Shown here one piece after another: positions 50,701 to 51,375 of a DNA stretch of 64,000 bases. Numbering within the stretch: position 1 is the stretch's first letter; the number at the start of each line of letters is the position of its first letter. The notes beneath the pieces are model-generated. The model saw nothing but the letters and a program-made list of their open reading frames with translations. It was not told where the DNA came from and searched no databases. Origin of the DNA: CALARM01 sp964431735 (lineage in GTDB: Bacteria; Vulcanimicrobiota; SpSt-956; JAKJGF01); the NCBI GenBank assembly GCA_964431735.1, contig CAYSLJ010000006.1, positions 1-64,000 of the forward strand, given 5' to 3'. The translations under genes and the position numbers were made by a program.

Positions 50701-51251
50701 TAACTTATACGATAACCTTATGTGAGAAAACAGACTTTATACTGAACAGAACCGGTTATAAGTGGCCGGCCCTTGATATTCAGTCTCTTAAAAAGATGTT
50801 ATATGAAGCTTTAAAAGACAGAATCTCTATATTGAATACATGCCATGTCTTTGAATGCCTTGGTTCTGAAGAGCTGGCTTCTGTCGCATGCAGAGCATGT
50901 CAGGAATATTATCCTGACGGGGCCGATATTCTGATGGAAGATCAGATGAATGATAGTTTCTATGTTATTGCCAGAGGAGCGGTGTCGGTAAGCTGTACAT
51001 CGAGTTCAGGATGGATTGGAACTGTTTCCATACTCGGAGAAGGTAATATTATGGGAGAAGAGAGCATATTTGAAGATGCCCGCGCCGGTATACTCGCAGA
51101 ATCTGTTCTGGGAGATGTACTCCTATTCAGATTTAAAAATAAGGATATAAGAAATCTTATGGATAGAATCCCGAAGATTGGCAGCAGTTTGATAAGGGAG
51201 TTAACAGGTAAACTGGCAAATTTGAGAAAGATAATAGTAACTATAGGATAG
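22212..51251 (+). CDS. Seven-module lipopeptide-type NRPS with terminal reductase and cNMP-binding-like domain
   Basis: 9,679 residues in one frame. Domain order: C1-A1-T1-E1, C2-A2-T2-E2, C3-A3-T3-E3, C4-A4-T4-E4, C5-A5-T5, C6-A6-T6, C7-A7-T7, R, then a CAP_ED-like domain. The seven carrier-protein serines are residues 981, 2491, 4001, 5521, 7029, 8057 and 9080. C1 resembles the acylating starter C domain of surfactin synthetase A (THPQKRIWFTEEKY; HHIISDG, residues 132-138), suggesting an N-acyl start. Four modules carry E domains, one of them defective. There is no thioesterase; release should be reductive. The ATG follows AGGAGAAAGGAAGG. No MbtH-like protein or phosphopantetheinyl transferase is in the window. 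A paralogous NRPS begins 124 nt downstream on the same strand. Confidence 0.96.
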   Translation: MEYYELTHPQKRIWFTEEKYEGTAFANLGLTVKYREKIDFALLEKAINTVIKKNEGLRIRLRKTDTQVTQYIYPFEAYVPEFMDFSGKDEDTFNTWVKNKTNEPFNLTDSELFSFVLIKFNDKEEGYYIKTHHIISDGWTTGMIFEEIEHYYDLLKAGKEPEEKSYPSYIQFISEEKAYLQSPDAEKDREFWLNYLSPLPEEVNLSEKKAKSDNIRAKATSIKVPDELSGKIYDYCKGCKTSIFKVLLSCLAIYISRITSSDEAVIGTGNHNRSTAEQKKMTGMFVSTIPLKITADRDMDFNSFVRKNGHDINNIIKNHSRYPFDLLAGEIRKKYGVRPDYLLNITLVGLPAFEDPRKQVERMVPDYELSDISIHIYEKFKENKKYIELEWAYRTEKFGDEHIERIHELLCQILNDALSEPDKKISHIKMCPAREEEIIFEKFNNTFFEIPGHVTVQELFETQVNLHPDRPAVVYENQILSYGELNRQANQIAAALRKDGLKPDNPAAILMESSPEMMVSILGVLKAGGFYIPIDPEYPSDRISYMLSDSGTGILLTKRSLYNKFNFDGIIYDLEDRNLLRGDRGNPEKINTPRDLVYVIYTSGTTGKPKGVMIENHSLVNLSVYFINTHEMTEKDNTSKYMAPAFDASVLEIFPSLLSGATVHIIPKSIRLSPVQLNEYYEEHNITTAILPTQFGEQFMALTENKSLKWIVIGGEKLKSFIPQRYKVYNDYGPTEYTVETSSFNIDKYYENIPIGKPVFNTSVYITDSFANLQPIGVAGELCISGYGLSRGYLNREELTEEKFVENPFIPGERMYRTGDLARWLPDGNLEFLGRIDAQVKIRGFRIELGEIEEGLKKIDTVKDAVVIDRSDKQENKYLCAYYISDIKLKSSELQKELSEFLPDYMIPSCFLKIDKIPLTAHGKLDRKSLLEPEESDLASHETYVAPRNEREEILAAIWKKFLKCDRVGIYDNFFHLGGDSIMSIQVVARANSEGINITASQLLRHPTIAEISEEAGKKSVPQAEQRLLAGEVPLLPVQEWFFEQEFECVNHFNQAFLFTLKSDGNREIIEKTLNILVNHHDGLRLRFKKEETWLQRYEKPEKTSVSVDMIDLSSVPEDSLYMFIVEKCNSIQNSLNITEGPVIRAALFKGHRDGRDRLFIVIHHLCIDMVSWRIIIEDFHNIYSRLSDGLTPSIPAKTSSYRDWSEGLRKYIPAAEKHSDYWLGVLRDASPLPVEYKESKFSDIRDYKVSLSAHDTELLLNAVPSVYNTQINDILLSALLLAFNRSLNVPDLVINLEGHGREETVSEVNLSQTVGWFTTIFPVHLKIPSGTGGTDYGSLIKSVKETMRTIPVNGISYGVLRYFSHIKEELKKLECKRVAFNYLGQFGGETSGGDFFTAMEALSEGSVSSENSIINLLDINGFVMDGSLSMTFGYSTHIWDGEKAKELADHFIISLKDIINHCIEQGRKHFTPSDFPLATVTQSFLDGISDSSSIETIYSLSPLQEGLLFHAVASPDSDQYCTQTSWLYKGELDVNALKDGWNGIFSSHPIFRTAFIWEETDKPFQIVYRNASLPWYITDLSGMIREKQEEKIESIRIKIRREGFNLSKPPLAYLHLFILGKDEYRFIWTCHHILIDGWSMPLIMQELKRRYYSVVNKETLHLKPAKPFETYIKWMAEQDKERIADYWKNTLSDFSAPTPLTVNSTGLNIHKSIENLGEYVCSLPEDFFSECQKFARSMEVTINALIQLAWSCVLSCYSGSEDILYGTTVSGRPSELSGVERMIGLFINTLPLRVKLNHQETIACNLKHVHHIIQDVSNLSHISLSKLQSFSDIPPGEALFYSLFVFENYPVDEDAGEGKTLAMNDLKAYEKSNYPLNLIVAPGKDLMIKISYDGDCFTEHVIKNMACHIEGALKWITAHPEQLLRDIDILSEKEKYLLFNTFNDTCHDFPKNTTIHELIEKTVELYPEKTAVVYKDEKLSYRELNDRANKLAHYLRGEGVKQDSRVSILLDRSCHMIVSILAVLKAGGAYVPVDPHYPAERINYIVSDSGSLMLITDHHLAEKIKASIPVLYGADCDDVTSRYASRVTRHDSRINPEHINTSKDLAYMIYTSGSTGQPKGVMIEHHSLVNLSLYYKTAYNVSEHDNMAKYVSSGFDASIPEIFPALISGAGIHIIPEEIRLSPSGLNEYFERNNVTMAILPTQFGEQFMLLTDNRSLRWIVVAGDKLKTFKKQNYTVINGYGPTEYTVCTSDFIIDKYYENIPIGKPIYNTKVYILDKYGKITPAGIPGELCVSGEGVARGYLNREELTKEKFAENPFVPGERMYRTGDLARWLPGGNLEFLGRIDAQVKIRGFRVELGEIEEALKKIEPVKDAVVIDRSDKQGNKYLCAYYISDAKLNSFELQKELSLFLPDYMVPSCFLKIDIIPVTAHGKVDRKALPEPEDSDLASHETYVAPRNEREEILAAIWKKFLKCDRVGIYDNFFHLGGDSIMSIQVVARANSEGINITASQLLRHPTIAEISEEAGKKSVPQAEQRLLAGEVPLLPVQEWFFEQEFECVNHFNQAFLFTLKSDGNREIIEKTLNILVNHHDGLRLRFKKEETWLQRYEKPEKTSVSVDMIDLSSVPEDSLYMFIVEKCNSIQNSLNITEGPVIRAALFKGHRDGRDRLFIVIHHLCIDMVSWRIIIEDFHNIYSRLSDGLTPSIPAKTSSYRDWSEGLRKYIPAAEKHSDYWLGVLRDASPLPVEYKESKFSDIRDYKVSLSAHDTELLLNAVPSVYNTQINDILLSALLLAFNRSLNVPDLVINLEGHGREETVSEVNLSQTVGWFTTIFPVHLKIPSGTGGTDYGSLIKSVKETMRTIPVNGISYGVLRYFSHIKEELKKLECKRVAFNYLGQFGGETSGGDFFTAMEALSEGSVSSENSIINLLDINGFVMDGSLSMTFGYSTHIWDGEKAKELADHFIISLKDIINHCIEQGRKHFTPSDFPLATVTQSFLDGISDSSSIETIYSLSPLQEGLLFHAVASPDSDQYCTQTSWLYKGELDVNALKEAWNGIFSSQPIFRTAFVWEETDKPFQIVYRNASFPWYSMDLSETDREKQTEKIESIRLKIRREGFNLRKPPLSYLHIFILGKNEYRFIWTCHHILIDGWSMPLIMQELKRRYEVLVNKEIMDMKPVKPFEAYIKWLAEQDMEKTMDYWKNNLSDFSVPTPLTVNTGELDIHKSIENLKEHIHYLPGDFMAACQTFARSNRVTLNALVQLAWASVLSLYSGSEDILYGTTVSGRPPELAGVEEIIGLFINTIPLRAKLKHNESALYNLKNIHSTIQEGNNLSHISLNKLQPLAGIPPGEALFYSLFVFENYPLEEEGTHKKTLAMTDIKAYEKTNYPLNVIVAPGKELCVKILYDGDCFTEHVVENMKGHIESALKWILSNPENLLKDMDIVSDKEKDVLLKTFNDTYCDFPHETVIQELIEKEAETYPDKIAVVYKNEKLSYRELNERANKLAHVLRGEGVKRDSRVAILLDRSCHMIVSVLAVVKSGGCYVPIDPEYPIERIKYIISDSDSLMLITEPHLAEKINPSIPVLYAADSDDLTSRHASRVTRHDSHKNPDIINTPNDLAYIIYTSGSTGQPKGVMIEHRALMNMCTWYKNTRHLSEKDSMTKYASFGFDASVWEIFPCLISGATLHIIGEDIRLSPSELNSYYEENNVTVSFLPTQFTEQFIEMFENKSLRWLDTGGDKLRSFRKKNYTVVNNYGPTEYTVCTTSFIIDKYYENIPVGKPVYNTTVYILDKHNRMAPLCVPGELCISGAGMARGYLNRPELTEEKFVENPVEPGRRMYRTGDLARWLPDGNIEFLGRIDQQVKIRGFRIELGEIEEALKKIDSIRDAVVVDRSDKQGNKYLCACYISDIKFKSSELQEELSRFLPDYMIPSCFLKIDSIPVTAHGKVDRKSLPEPEESDLASHETYVAPRNEREEILARIWKKVLKCDRVGIYDNFFSLGGDSIMSIQVVTGANNEGIPVTASQLLRYPTIARISEEIEKKTLPQTEKGILKGEVPLLPVQEWFFEQEFENVNHFNQSLLFTLKQAGDRGIIEKTLNMLVNHHDGLRLRFRYVKVDGGESEYMVRRSTEGKWIQWYEHPEKTALPVEVVNLSSVTDDISAFITKKCTDLQSSLNITDGPVIKTALFKNHKDGKDRLFIVIHRLCTDMVSWRIIAEDFCSIYRTLSAGETPVLPDKTASYRDYSEGLRKYVPEAEKHRDYWLKVFRDYSMNKAPGSLFEITDSCCKTLTDSASVKNYKISLDSYDTELLLKTVPSAFNTEITDILLSALLLSCNRSFQISDLLINMEGDGRETFIGDVSRTAGWFNTTFPVRLKSSSLTDYDSLIKSIKETVRSVPDSGLSYQILKYFSDRKEDFREDSLPVFTFNYIGDGVLPENELLASEEFFDCSSIYHMNNNLLDIKSFVSGNTLSTVFSGNGHIRSEENLKEFAHNFIDTLKEIIYHCIKPGRTYFTPSDFPLAPVSQSFLDSISDPSSIEAIYNLSPLQEGFLFHAMSSPDSDHYCTQASWSYEGDLHIDALKEAWNDVFSAHGAFRTGFVWEKGDKPFQIVYRHVSLPWHTVDLTGKNREEQEKIMEQIREKARPSVCDLKNPPPCSLYLFIIETGCYRFLWTYHHIILDGWSMPLILRELNKRYECIVNKEAFHFKSPKPFEAYIKWLSLQNNEELINYWNDSLSDFSAPTPLMLNRARLDIHKPVENAGEYLYTLPESFLSECQKFARSSRVTLNALVQLAWASVLSSYSGSEDILYGTTVSGRPPALSGVEEMIGLFINTIPLRVRLNYNETVLYNLKHIQDVIQNGNNLSHISLSKLQSMSSIAPGEALFYSLFVFENFPFTGEMTGMKNVKMYGKSTYPVNIVVLAEKELSVSIAYDRDCFRDDVIERIVCHIEHALKWILSNPENPLRDIDIIPEKEKHLMLKTFNDTHYDFPEESTIHELIEKTVELYPDRNAVVYKDEKLTYRELNEKANKLAHLLREEGVKGDSRVGIFLDRSCHMIVSILAVLKAGGAFVPIDPHYPVDRINYIISDSGSLMLITEPVLAEKINPSIPVFYGTDCVTSRHASRVTRHDSLINPEHINTSNDLAYMIYTSGSTGQPKGVMIEHHSLVNLSLWFRESHGFTEKDSVSKYVSFGFDASIPEIFPALISGASIHIIPEEIRLSPSKLNEYFERNNVTGAILPTQFGEQFMLLTDNRSLRWIEVAGDKLKTFKKQNYTVANGYGPTEYTVCTSNFIIDTYYENIPIGKPIYNTHVYILDKYGKITPAGIPGELCVSGEGVARGYLNREELTKEKFVENPFVPGERMYRTGDLARWLPDGNLEFLGRVDAQVKIRGFRIELGEIEEALKKIEPVKDAVVIDRSDKQGNKYLCAYYISDIKFKSSELQKELSLFLPDYMVPSCFLKIDTIPVTAHGKVDRRVLPVPAQSDLASHETYVAPRNEREEILASIWKDVLRCDRVGIYDNFFSLGGDSIMSIQIAARANNEGIHITASNILRNPTVASLSSEIKEKAHVAGEQKILSGEVPLIPVQEWFFEQGFRELNYFNQSFLFTLKQDVAAEVIEKTLNILQTHHDGLRLRFKHTDGEYNFGAGTQQEGKWIQWYESPEKSHISVEIFALPDLCHDDLSGFITGKCTSLQASLDITEGPTVRSVIFKGHCDGRDRLFIAVHHLCVDMVSWRIIIEDFHSIYRSISAGETPSLPPKTSSYREWALALRKYNAEVHRDYWLNVLRDISPFPVEYKESTFSDIREYKVSLPLQETDLLINSVPSVYNTQINDILLSALLMAFNRVLNVPEVIINLEGHGREEITDEVDLSRTVGWFTSIFPVRLKSPSMEPGSIIKSVKEILRSVPDKGLSYGVLRYLSEGKEDLKKLECKRVGFNYLGQIDSSILDGELLCGTEESAGPPVSPENGIINILDLNGFISKGILSMMFTYSSNIWKEERVKHTGDSFIESLKEIIDHCMKTEGKHFTPSDFPLATVTQSFLDTIADPSSVESIYGLTPLQEGMLFHTIYAPGSDEYSMQIYWHYREDIDEDALRASWEKVISRHTILRSAFVWQNMEKPVQIVYRDVPLPWHREDWSSVQETEEKLKKYLLTDRNAGFELTKPCLMRFHLIKLGEEHYIFVWTSHHIIQDGWSLPVIMSEVTACYRAFSENKQVELPESPPYEGYIKWFRNVKKSETEKYWKEYVKGFSLPTPLNIGRRSVKSDSHGYMPNVKETGDFYPETFASEASAFARKHKITVNILLQMAWAIVLSKYSGYRDVLFGATVSGRPAELRGVENMVGLFINAIPVRVKIDENINIISQLVESHESFQTSSNHFMISLNEIKSFTDLSPDSPFFDSIFVYQNYPFRDVTGTHEKLNPLDLGAFERTNYSITISCGMTEKVSMRVIYDGDVFEENIIKRLIAHIYEAALWIMKNPEKSIKDAEIIPEREKEELLYGFNHTEWPYDRNLMMKDLLEEAAEKYGDNTAVVYKDEKITYRELNEKANTLARVLREKGIGRGKTAGIFIDRSLEMVMAVIAVVKSGGVYIPVDHEYPSSRIEYMLKDSDASILLTRQELAEKLDFGGTVLFLDDEKLYEGDSSNLSSINGPEDAVTIIYTSGSTGNPKGVITKHPGLTHFCLWYKETRHLTEKDNTTKFVSFGFDVTMWEIFPTLMSGAALHIIESDIRLSPYQLNDYFEKNNITVSFLPTQFCEQFMALTDNHSLRWLDTAGEKLRTYTERNYTLVNGYGPTEYTDCISWFIVDRPYENIPIGKPISNTRVYILGEDGKLVPPCVPGELCVAGHGMTGGYLNRSDLTELKYIENPFVAGEKMYRTGDLARWLPDGNIEYLGRIDTQVKIRGFRIELSEIEQTMKKIPWITDAAVIDRDDEDGRKYLCAYYVPVRNFAGEDETGKIKTFLKESLPDYMTPQFIMKIDVIPLTPNGKIDRKSLPAPDESMVKEEFIPPSTETEKKLSAIWEEILGVRAGMNSNFFDLGGHSIKAVALQSKIQKAFDIAISLKDIFKYSTLKEMSLLIEKSSKTFISISPAPAMEYYPVSSAQRRMFLLNQMDQQSISYNVPCLFIIEGLPDHKKLLQSIDSVIKRHEILRTSFHIHDGEPVQKIHETVHTEHIYREEECGNISEIAKEFIRPFDLSAPPLIRCALIKIASKKHLFILDIHHIIFDGVSFDIFMRELWGFYRGHELPPLKLQYKDFAFWHENLLKSEEINKQKKYWINVYDGELPVLNLVTDMARPSEISFHGKHRLYTINSNITSGLRKMVVREGTTMFMTTLACFSLLLSKYTSQEDIIIGTPGTGRTIPEADSLMGMFVNTLAIRTAPGRDKTFRDFLKETETQVLSAYDNQDYQLDMLIEDLSVRREGGRNPLFDVLFDIVNRKEDKFMEDICLKPVETDMDVAKFDIVATVIENEAHLSLSIEYRDDLFLPETIDRMAEHYINLLEDIVKKKDGKLKDMDMVSEAEKYRLLHEFNKTSRPYKLNKTIHELIEDSVHENPDKIAVVCRDRCLTYSELSRYGQILSGKLLSAGVKGNEIVAIRVSQCLEMIPGILGILKSGASFLPVDPSYPSERVEFMLHDSGVKVLLTEKHLERDVTFSGTVICLDDDTLWHGTVPEYVNSARASDPAYVIYTSGTTGLPKGVVIEHSSLVNLSLYFKDLFSLSQSDGMTKYAGFSFDAGMFEIFPCLISGATLYIIPDEMRLSPKEINVYFEANKITCSFLPTQFAEQFMELEENTSLRYLYTGGDKLRYFKKQPYRLMNCYGPTEYTVVTTTFPVDSMDDNIPIGKPLANTELYILDSDDHLLPAGVPGELHISGAGLSRGYLGRPELTEEKFVNNPFSPGKKMYRTGDLARWLPDGNIEFLGRIDAQVKIRGYRIEPGEIEQTLKKISWIRDVVVIDREDKPGNKYLCAYYVPSPDKDFPEEEDVERIKTFLKESLPDYMVPQFIIKIDAIPLTPNGKIDRHALPLPDSSIMKEEFISPSTEIEKHLSELWEEVLGVKAGLSHNFFDLGGHSLKAVALQSKIQKDFNITITLKDIFKYSTLKEMSLFVEKGTKRVVSVAPAPEMEYYPVSSAQRRMFLMNQMEGKSVTYNTPLVFIIEGAIDHKKLSDSIDKVIERHEVLRTSFHIHNGKPVQKIHETVRAKRIYREGEEEDIEGILKDFIRPFDLSCVPLLRFALVKTGPKRYVFMLDIHHIIFDGVSFNIFIRDLWSFYQGKDISPLTIQYKDFAFWHEALLKSDEINKQKKYWLNIYEGELPVLNLMTDRPRPSEMSFHGQHRIYTIDRDISSRLKAMVSRRGSTLFMTGFACFSLLLSRYSSQEDIIIGTPGTGRNVPEIEPLIGMFVNTLAIRTSPVRDKLFGDFLKETEEMILSASDNQDYQLDMLIDDLGLKRDAGRNTLFDVMFDIVNKEEKKSMEGINLEPFPMEVDVAKFDITMTLVEDTENLYVAVEYRDSLFLSETIDRMAGHYINLLGDISRKKEGRLKDMDILSEDEKHRLLHEFNKTSLPYNLNRTIRELIEDTALAHGDNIAVVCKDKKLTYSELNRNSHILAEKLLSAGVTGNEIVAIMISQKVEMIAGIMGILEAGAAFLPIDPSYPAERIEYMMEDAGVSTLLTETPLKTKVKFGGSIICLDEDSIWEGTVTERERRGKSSDLAYIIYTSGTTGLPKGVAIEHRSLVNLSLYFKDLFSLSQSDSMTKYAGFSFDAGMFEIFPCLISGATLHIIPDEIRLSPKEINVYFEANKITCSFLPTQFAEQFMELEENTSLRYLYTGGDKLRYFKKHPWTLMNCYGPTEYTVVTTTFPVDSTGNNIPIGKPLANTELYILDSDVHLVPVGVPGELHIWGAGLSRGYLGRPDLTAEKFVSNPFRAGEKMYRTGDLARWLPDGNIEFLGRMDEQVKVRGYRIELGEIEHAIKEYSEIKDVVLMAHEITEGDKTLCAYIVSDHDIDEEKLRDFLRKTLPDYMVPSYFIKMDEIPLTPNGKVDRKKLVPPDLTDYKKEIKTPKNENEEKLCRAWEKVLNVSNISMDDNFFTLGGHSLKAVALVAELQKDFDIKLNDIFKYQTIEELAENITGIKDNLKRRLLALKNEMSLPVREESGMAEIEEAIGKYRDEYKKYASVDLSVKKHYKNILLTGATGFLGSYLLRDLLTKRDAKIYLPVRGKSEEECRERLIKKLNYYFGSELFETYRERITVLMGDLSEENLGLPADLYDELSLKVDCIINAAANVKHYGLYKEFYDGNVKSNHNLIKFALKGNMKDVHHVSTTSVGTGYIENKSKAVFTEDTVDIGQKSDNFYLQTKLEGEKVVLEGRAKGLAVNIYRVGNITFDSEKGIFQANIESNAFYQRIKSFINLGIIPQGFGEAELSYVDGVSSAILSLFDVKELENNIFHIENPQKADLSELMTSEALGLNIQTLEMPLVIDYLLEHYDHEGFREYIENLMVHMGFMAEEDMNKITYTITLCEKTDFILNRTGYKWPALDIQSLKKMLYEALKDRISILNTCHVFECLGSEELASVACRACQEYYPDGADILMEDQMNDSFYVIARGAVSVSCTSSSGWIGTVSILGEGNIMGEESIFEDARAGILAESVLGDVLLFRFKNKDIRNLMDRIPKIGSSLIRELTGKLANLRKIIVTIG
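25047..26821 (+). repeat. Copy 1 of an exact 1,775-bp internal duplication
   Basis: Reading line by line, this segment (start of T1 through E1 into the first ~40 codons of C2) shows no base difference from 29577-31351 at a constant offset of 4,530. Flanking sequence diverges at once on both sides. Confidence 0.92.
26703..31240 (+). other. NRPS1 module 2 (C-A-T-E)
   Basis: C2 is of the type that follows an epimerase (SPLQEGLLFH; HHILIDG at ~1632). A2 ~28070-29570 carries the heptamer insert at 28453-28502. T2 Ser is at 29682 and E2 has HHLCIDMVSW (~2674). The pocket by eye is D-A-P-I-V-A-G-V-C-(K). The D-residue prediction follows from the intact E2. Confidence 0.85.
28453..28502 (+). repeat. 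Heptamer element inside A2 coding sequence
   Basis: CCTCCCGTTACGCGTCACGC..., then ...GATTCCCGTATAAATCC: the same core and 3' flank as intergenic copies. It encodes TSRYASRVTRHDSRINP in frame, in the loop ~10 residues before the DLAYMIYTSGSTG motif. Confidence 0.92.
29577..31351 (+). repeat. Copy 2 of the exact 1,775-bp internal duplication
   Basis: Partner of 25047-26821. Covers T2, E2 and the N-terminal edge of C3. No sequence difference was found, which is unusual because neighbouring domains of these modules differ by many substitutions. Confidence 0.92.
31243..35817 (+). other. NRPS1 module 3 (C-A-T-E with defective E)
   Basis: C3 has HHILIDG; A3 ~32600-34100 carries the heptamer insert at 32983-33032; T3 Ser is at 34212. 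E3 ~34365-35815 has HRLCTDMVSW in place of HHLCxDMVSW (Arg at residue 4200) and EGDGRE in place of EGHGRE (Asp 4346). The pocket by eye is D-A-W-F-D-G-N-V-C-(K). Confidence 0.85.
32983..33032 (+). repeat. Heptamer element inside A3 coding sequence
   Basis: CCTCCCGTCACGCGTCACGC, then GTTACGCGTCACGATTCTCA and CAAAAATCC. It encodes TSRHASRVTRHDSHKNP in frame, at the same loop position as in A2. Confidence 0.92.
35820..40347 (+). other. NRPS1 module 4 (C-A-T-E)
   Basis: C4 has HHIILDG; A4 ~37165-38660 carries the heptamer insert at 37543-37592; T4 Ser is at 38772; E4 ~38925-40345 has intact HHLCVDMVSW (His at ~5717-5718) and EGHGRE. The pocket by eye is D-A-P-I-E-A-G-V-C-(K), close to A2. Confidence 0.85.
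37543..37592 (+). repeat. Heptamer element inside A4 coding sequence
   Basis: Same core as in A3, with flank GATTCCCTTATAAATCC. It encodes TSRHASRVTRHDSLINP in frame. Confidence 0.92.
40350..43440 (+). other. NRPS1 module 5 (C-A-T, no epimerase)
   Basis: C5 has TPLQEGMLFH and HHIIQDG and follows E4, so it should accept a D residue. A5 ~41700-43180 has no heptamer insert; the loop there is GDSSNLSSIN. The carrier motif is LGGHS (Ser at 43296), typical of modules not followed by E. The pocket by eye is D-V-W-F-D-A-G-D-C-(K). Confidence 0.85.
43441..46520 (+). other. NRPS1 module 6 (C-A-T)
   Basis: C6 is of LCL type (YPVSSAQRRMFLLNQ; HHIIFDG), A6 ~44790-46260 has no insert, T6 is LGGHS (Ser at 46380). 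The pocket by eye is D-A-F-F-Y-G-C-V-V-(K), resembling branched aliphatic codes; the residue is not assigned. Confidence 0.85.
46521..49600 (+). other. NRPS1 module 7 (C-A-T)
   Basis: C7 LCL type (HHIIFDG), A7 ~47875-49320, T7 LGGHS (Ser at 49449). The pocket residues are identical to A6, and the A-domain core is nearly identical to A6 at DNA level, so the last two residues of the product are probably the same or similar. Confidence 0.85.
49720..50835 (+). other. NRPS1 terminal thioester-reductase (R) domain
   Basis: Short-chain dehydrogenase-type reductase: NAD(P)H-binding GATGFLGSYLLRDLL, the Ser/Thr stretch HHVSTTSVGTGY, and the YxxxK pair in FYLQTKLEGEKV. Such domains release the peptide thioester as an aldehyde (2-electron) or alcohol (4-electron). 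A ~40-residue charged helical linker separates it from T7. Confidence 0.9.
50836..51251 (+). other. NRPS1 C-terminal cyclic-nucleotide-binding-like (CAP_ED) domain
   Basis: About 138 residues after the reductase. They read like a CAP/PKA-R effector domain: HVFECLGSEELASVA, YPDGADILMEDQMNDSFYVI with ARGAVSV (beta-roll turns), LGEGNIMGEESIFEDARAGI (phosphate-binding-cassette-like GE...R), then a C-terminal helix (LIRELTGKLANLRK). The Glu and Arg positions of the cassette appear kept. No DNA-binding HTH follows. Ligand binding is inferred from resemblance only. Confidence 0.78.
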
Positions 51252-51265
51252 ATTTATGTAGAGTC

Positions 51266-51330
51266 GTGACGCGTGATGCTTGATGCGTGACGATTTAATA
51301 TATTTGAGACAGCTATTTAACTGTCATTTC
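51266..51330. repeat. Heptamer element upstream of NRPS2 (long-form flank)
   Basis: CGTGACGCGTGATGCTTGAT-type units, then CGATTTAATATATTTGAGAC and AGCTATTTAA, matching the downstream flank of the copy at 1-105. Confidence 0.8.
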
Positions 51331-51375
51331 TGAACGATTGAACTTTACTTTATTTTTTCAGGAGGAAGGAAAAAA

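Noticed and set aside
49600..51251. Terminal thioesterase domain
   Set aside because: There is no GxSxG alpha/beta-hydrolase motif; the GATGFLG and YxxxK motifs identify a reductase.
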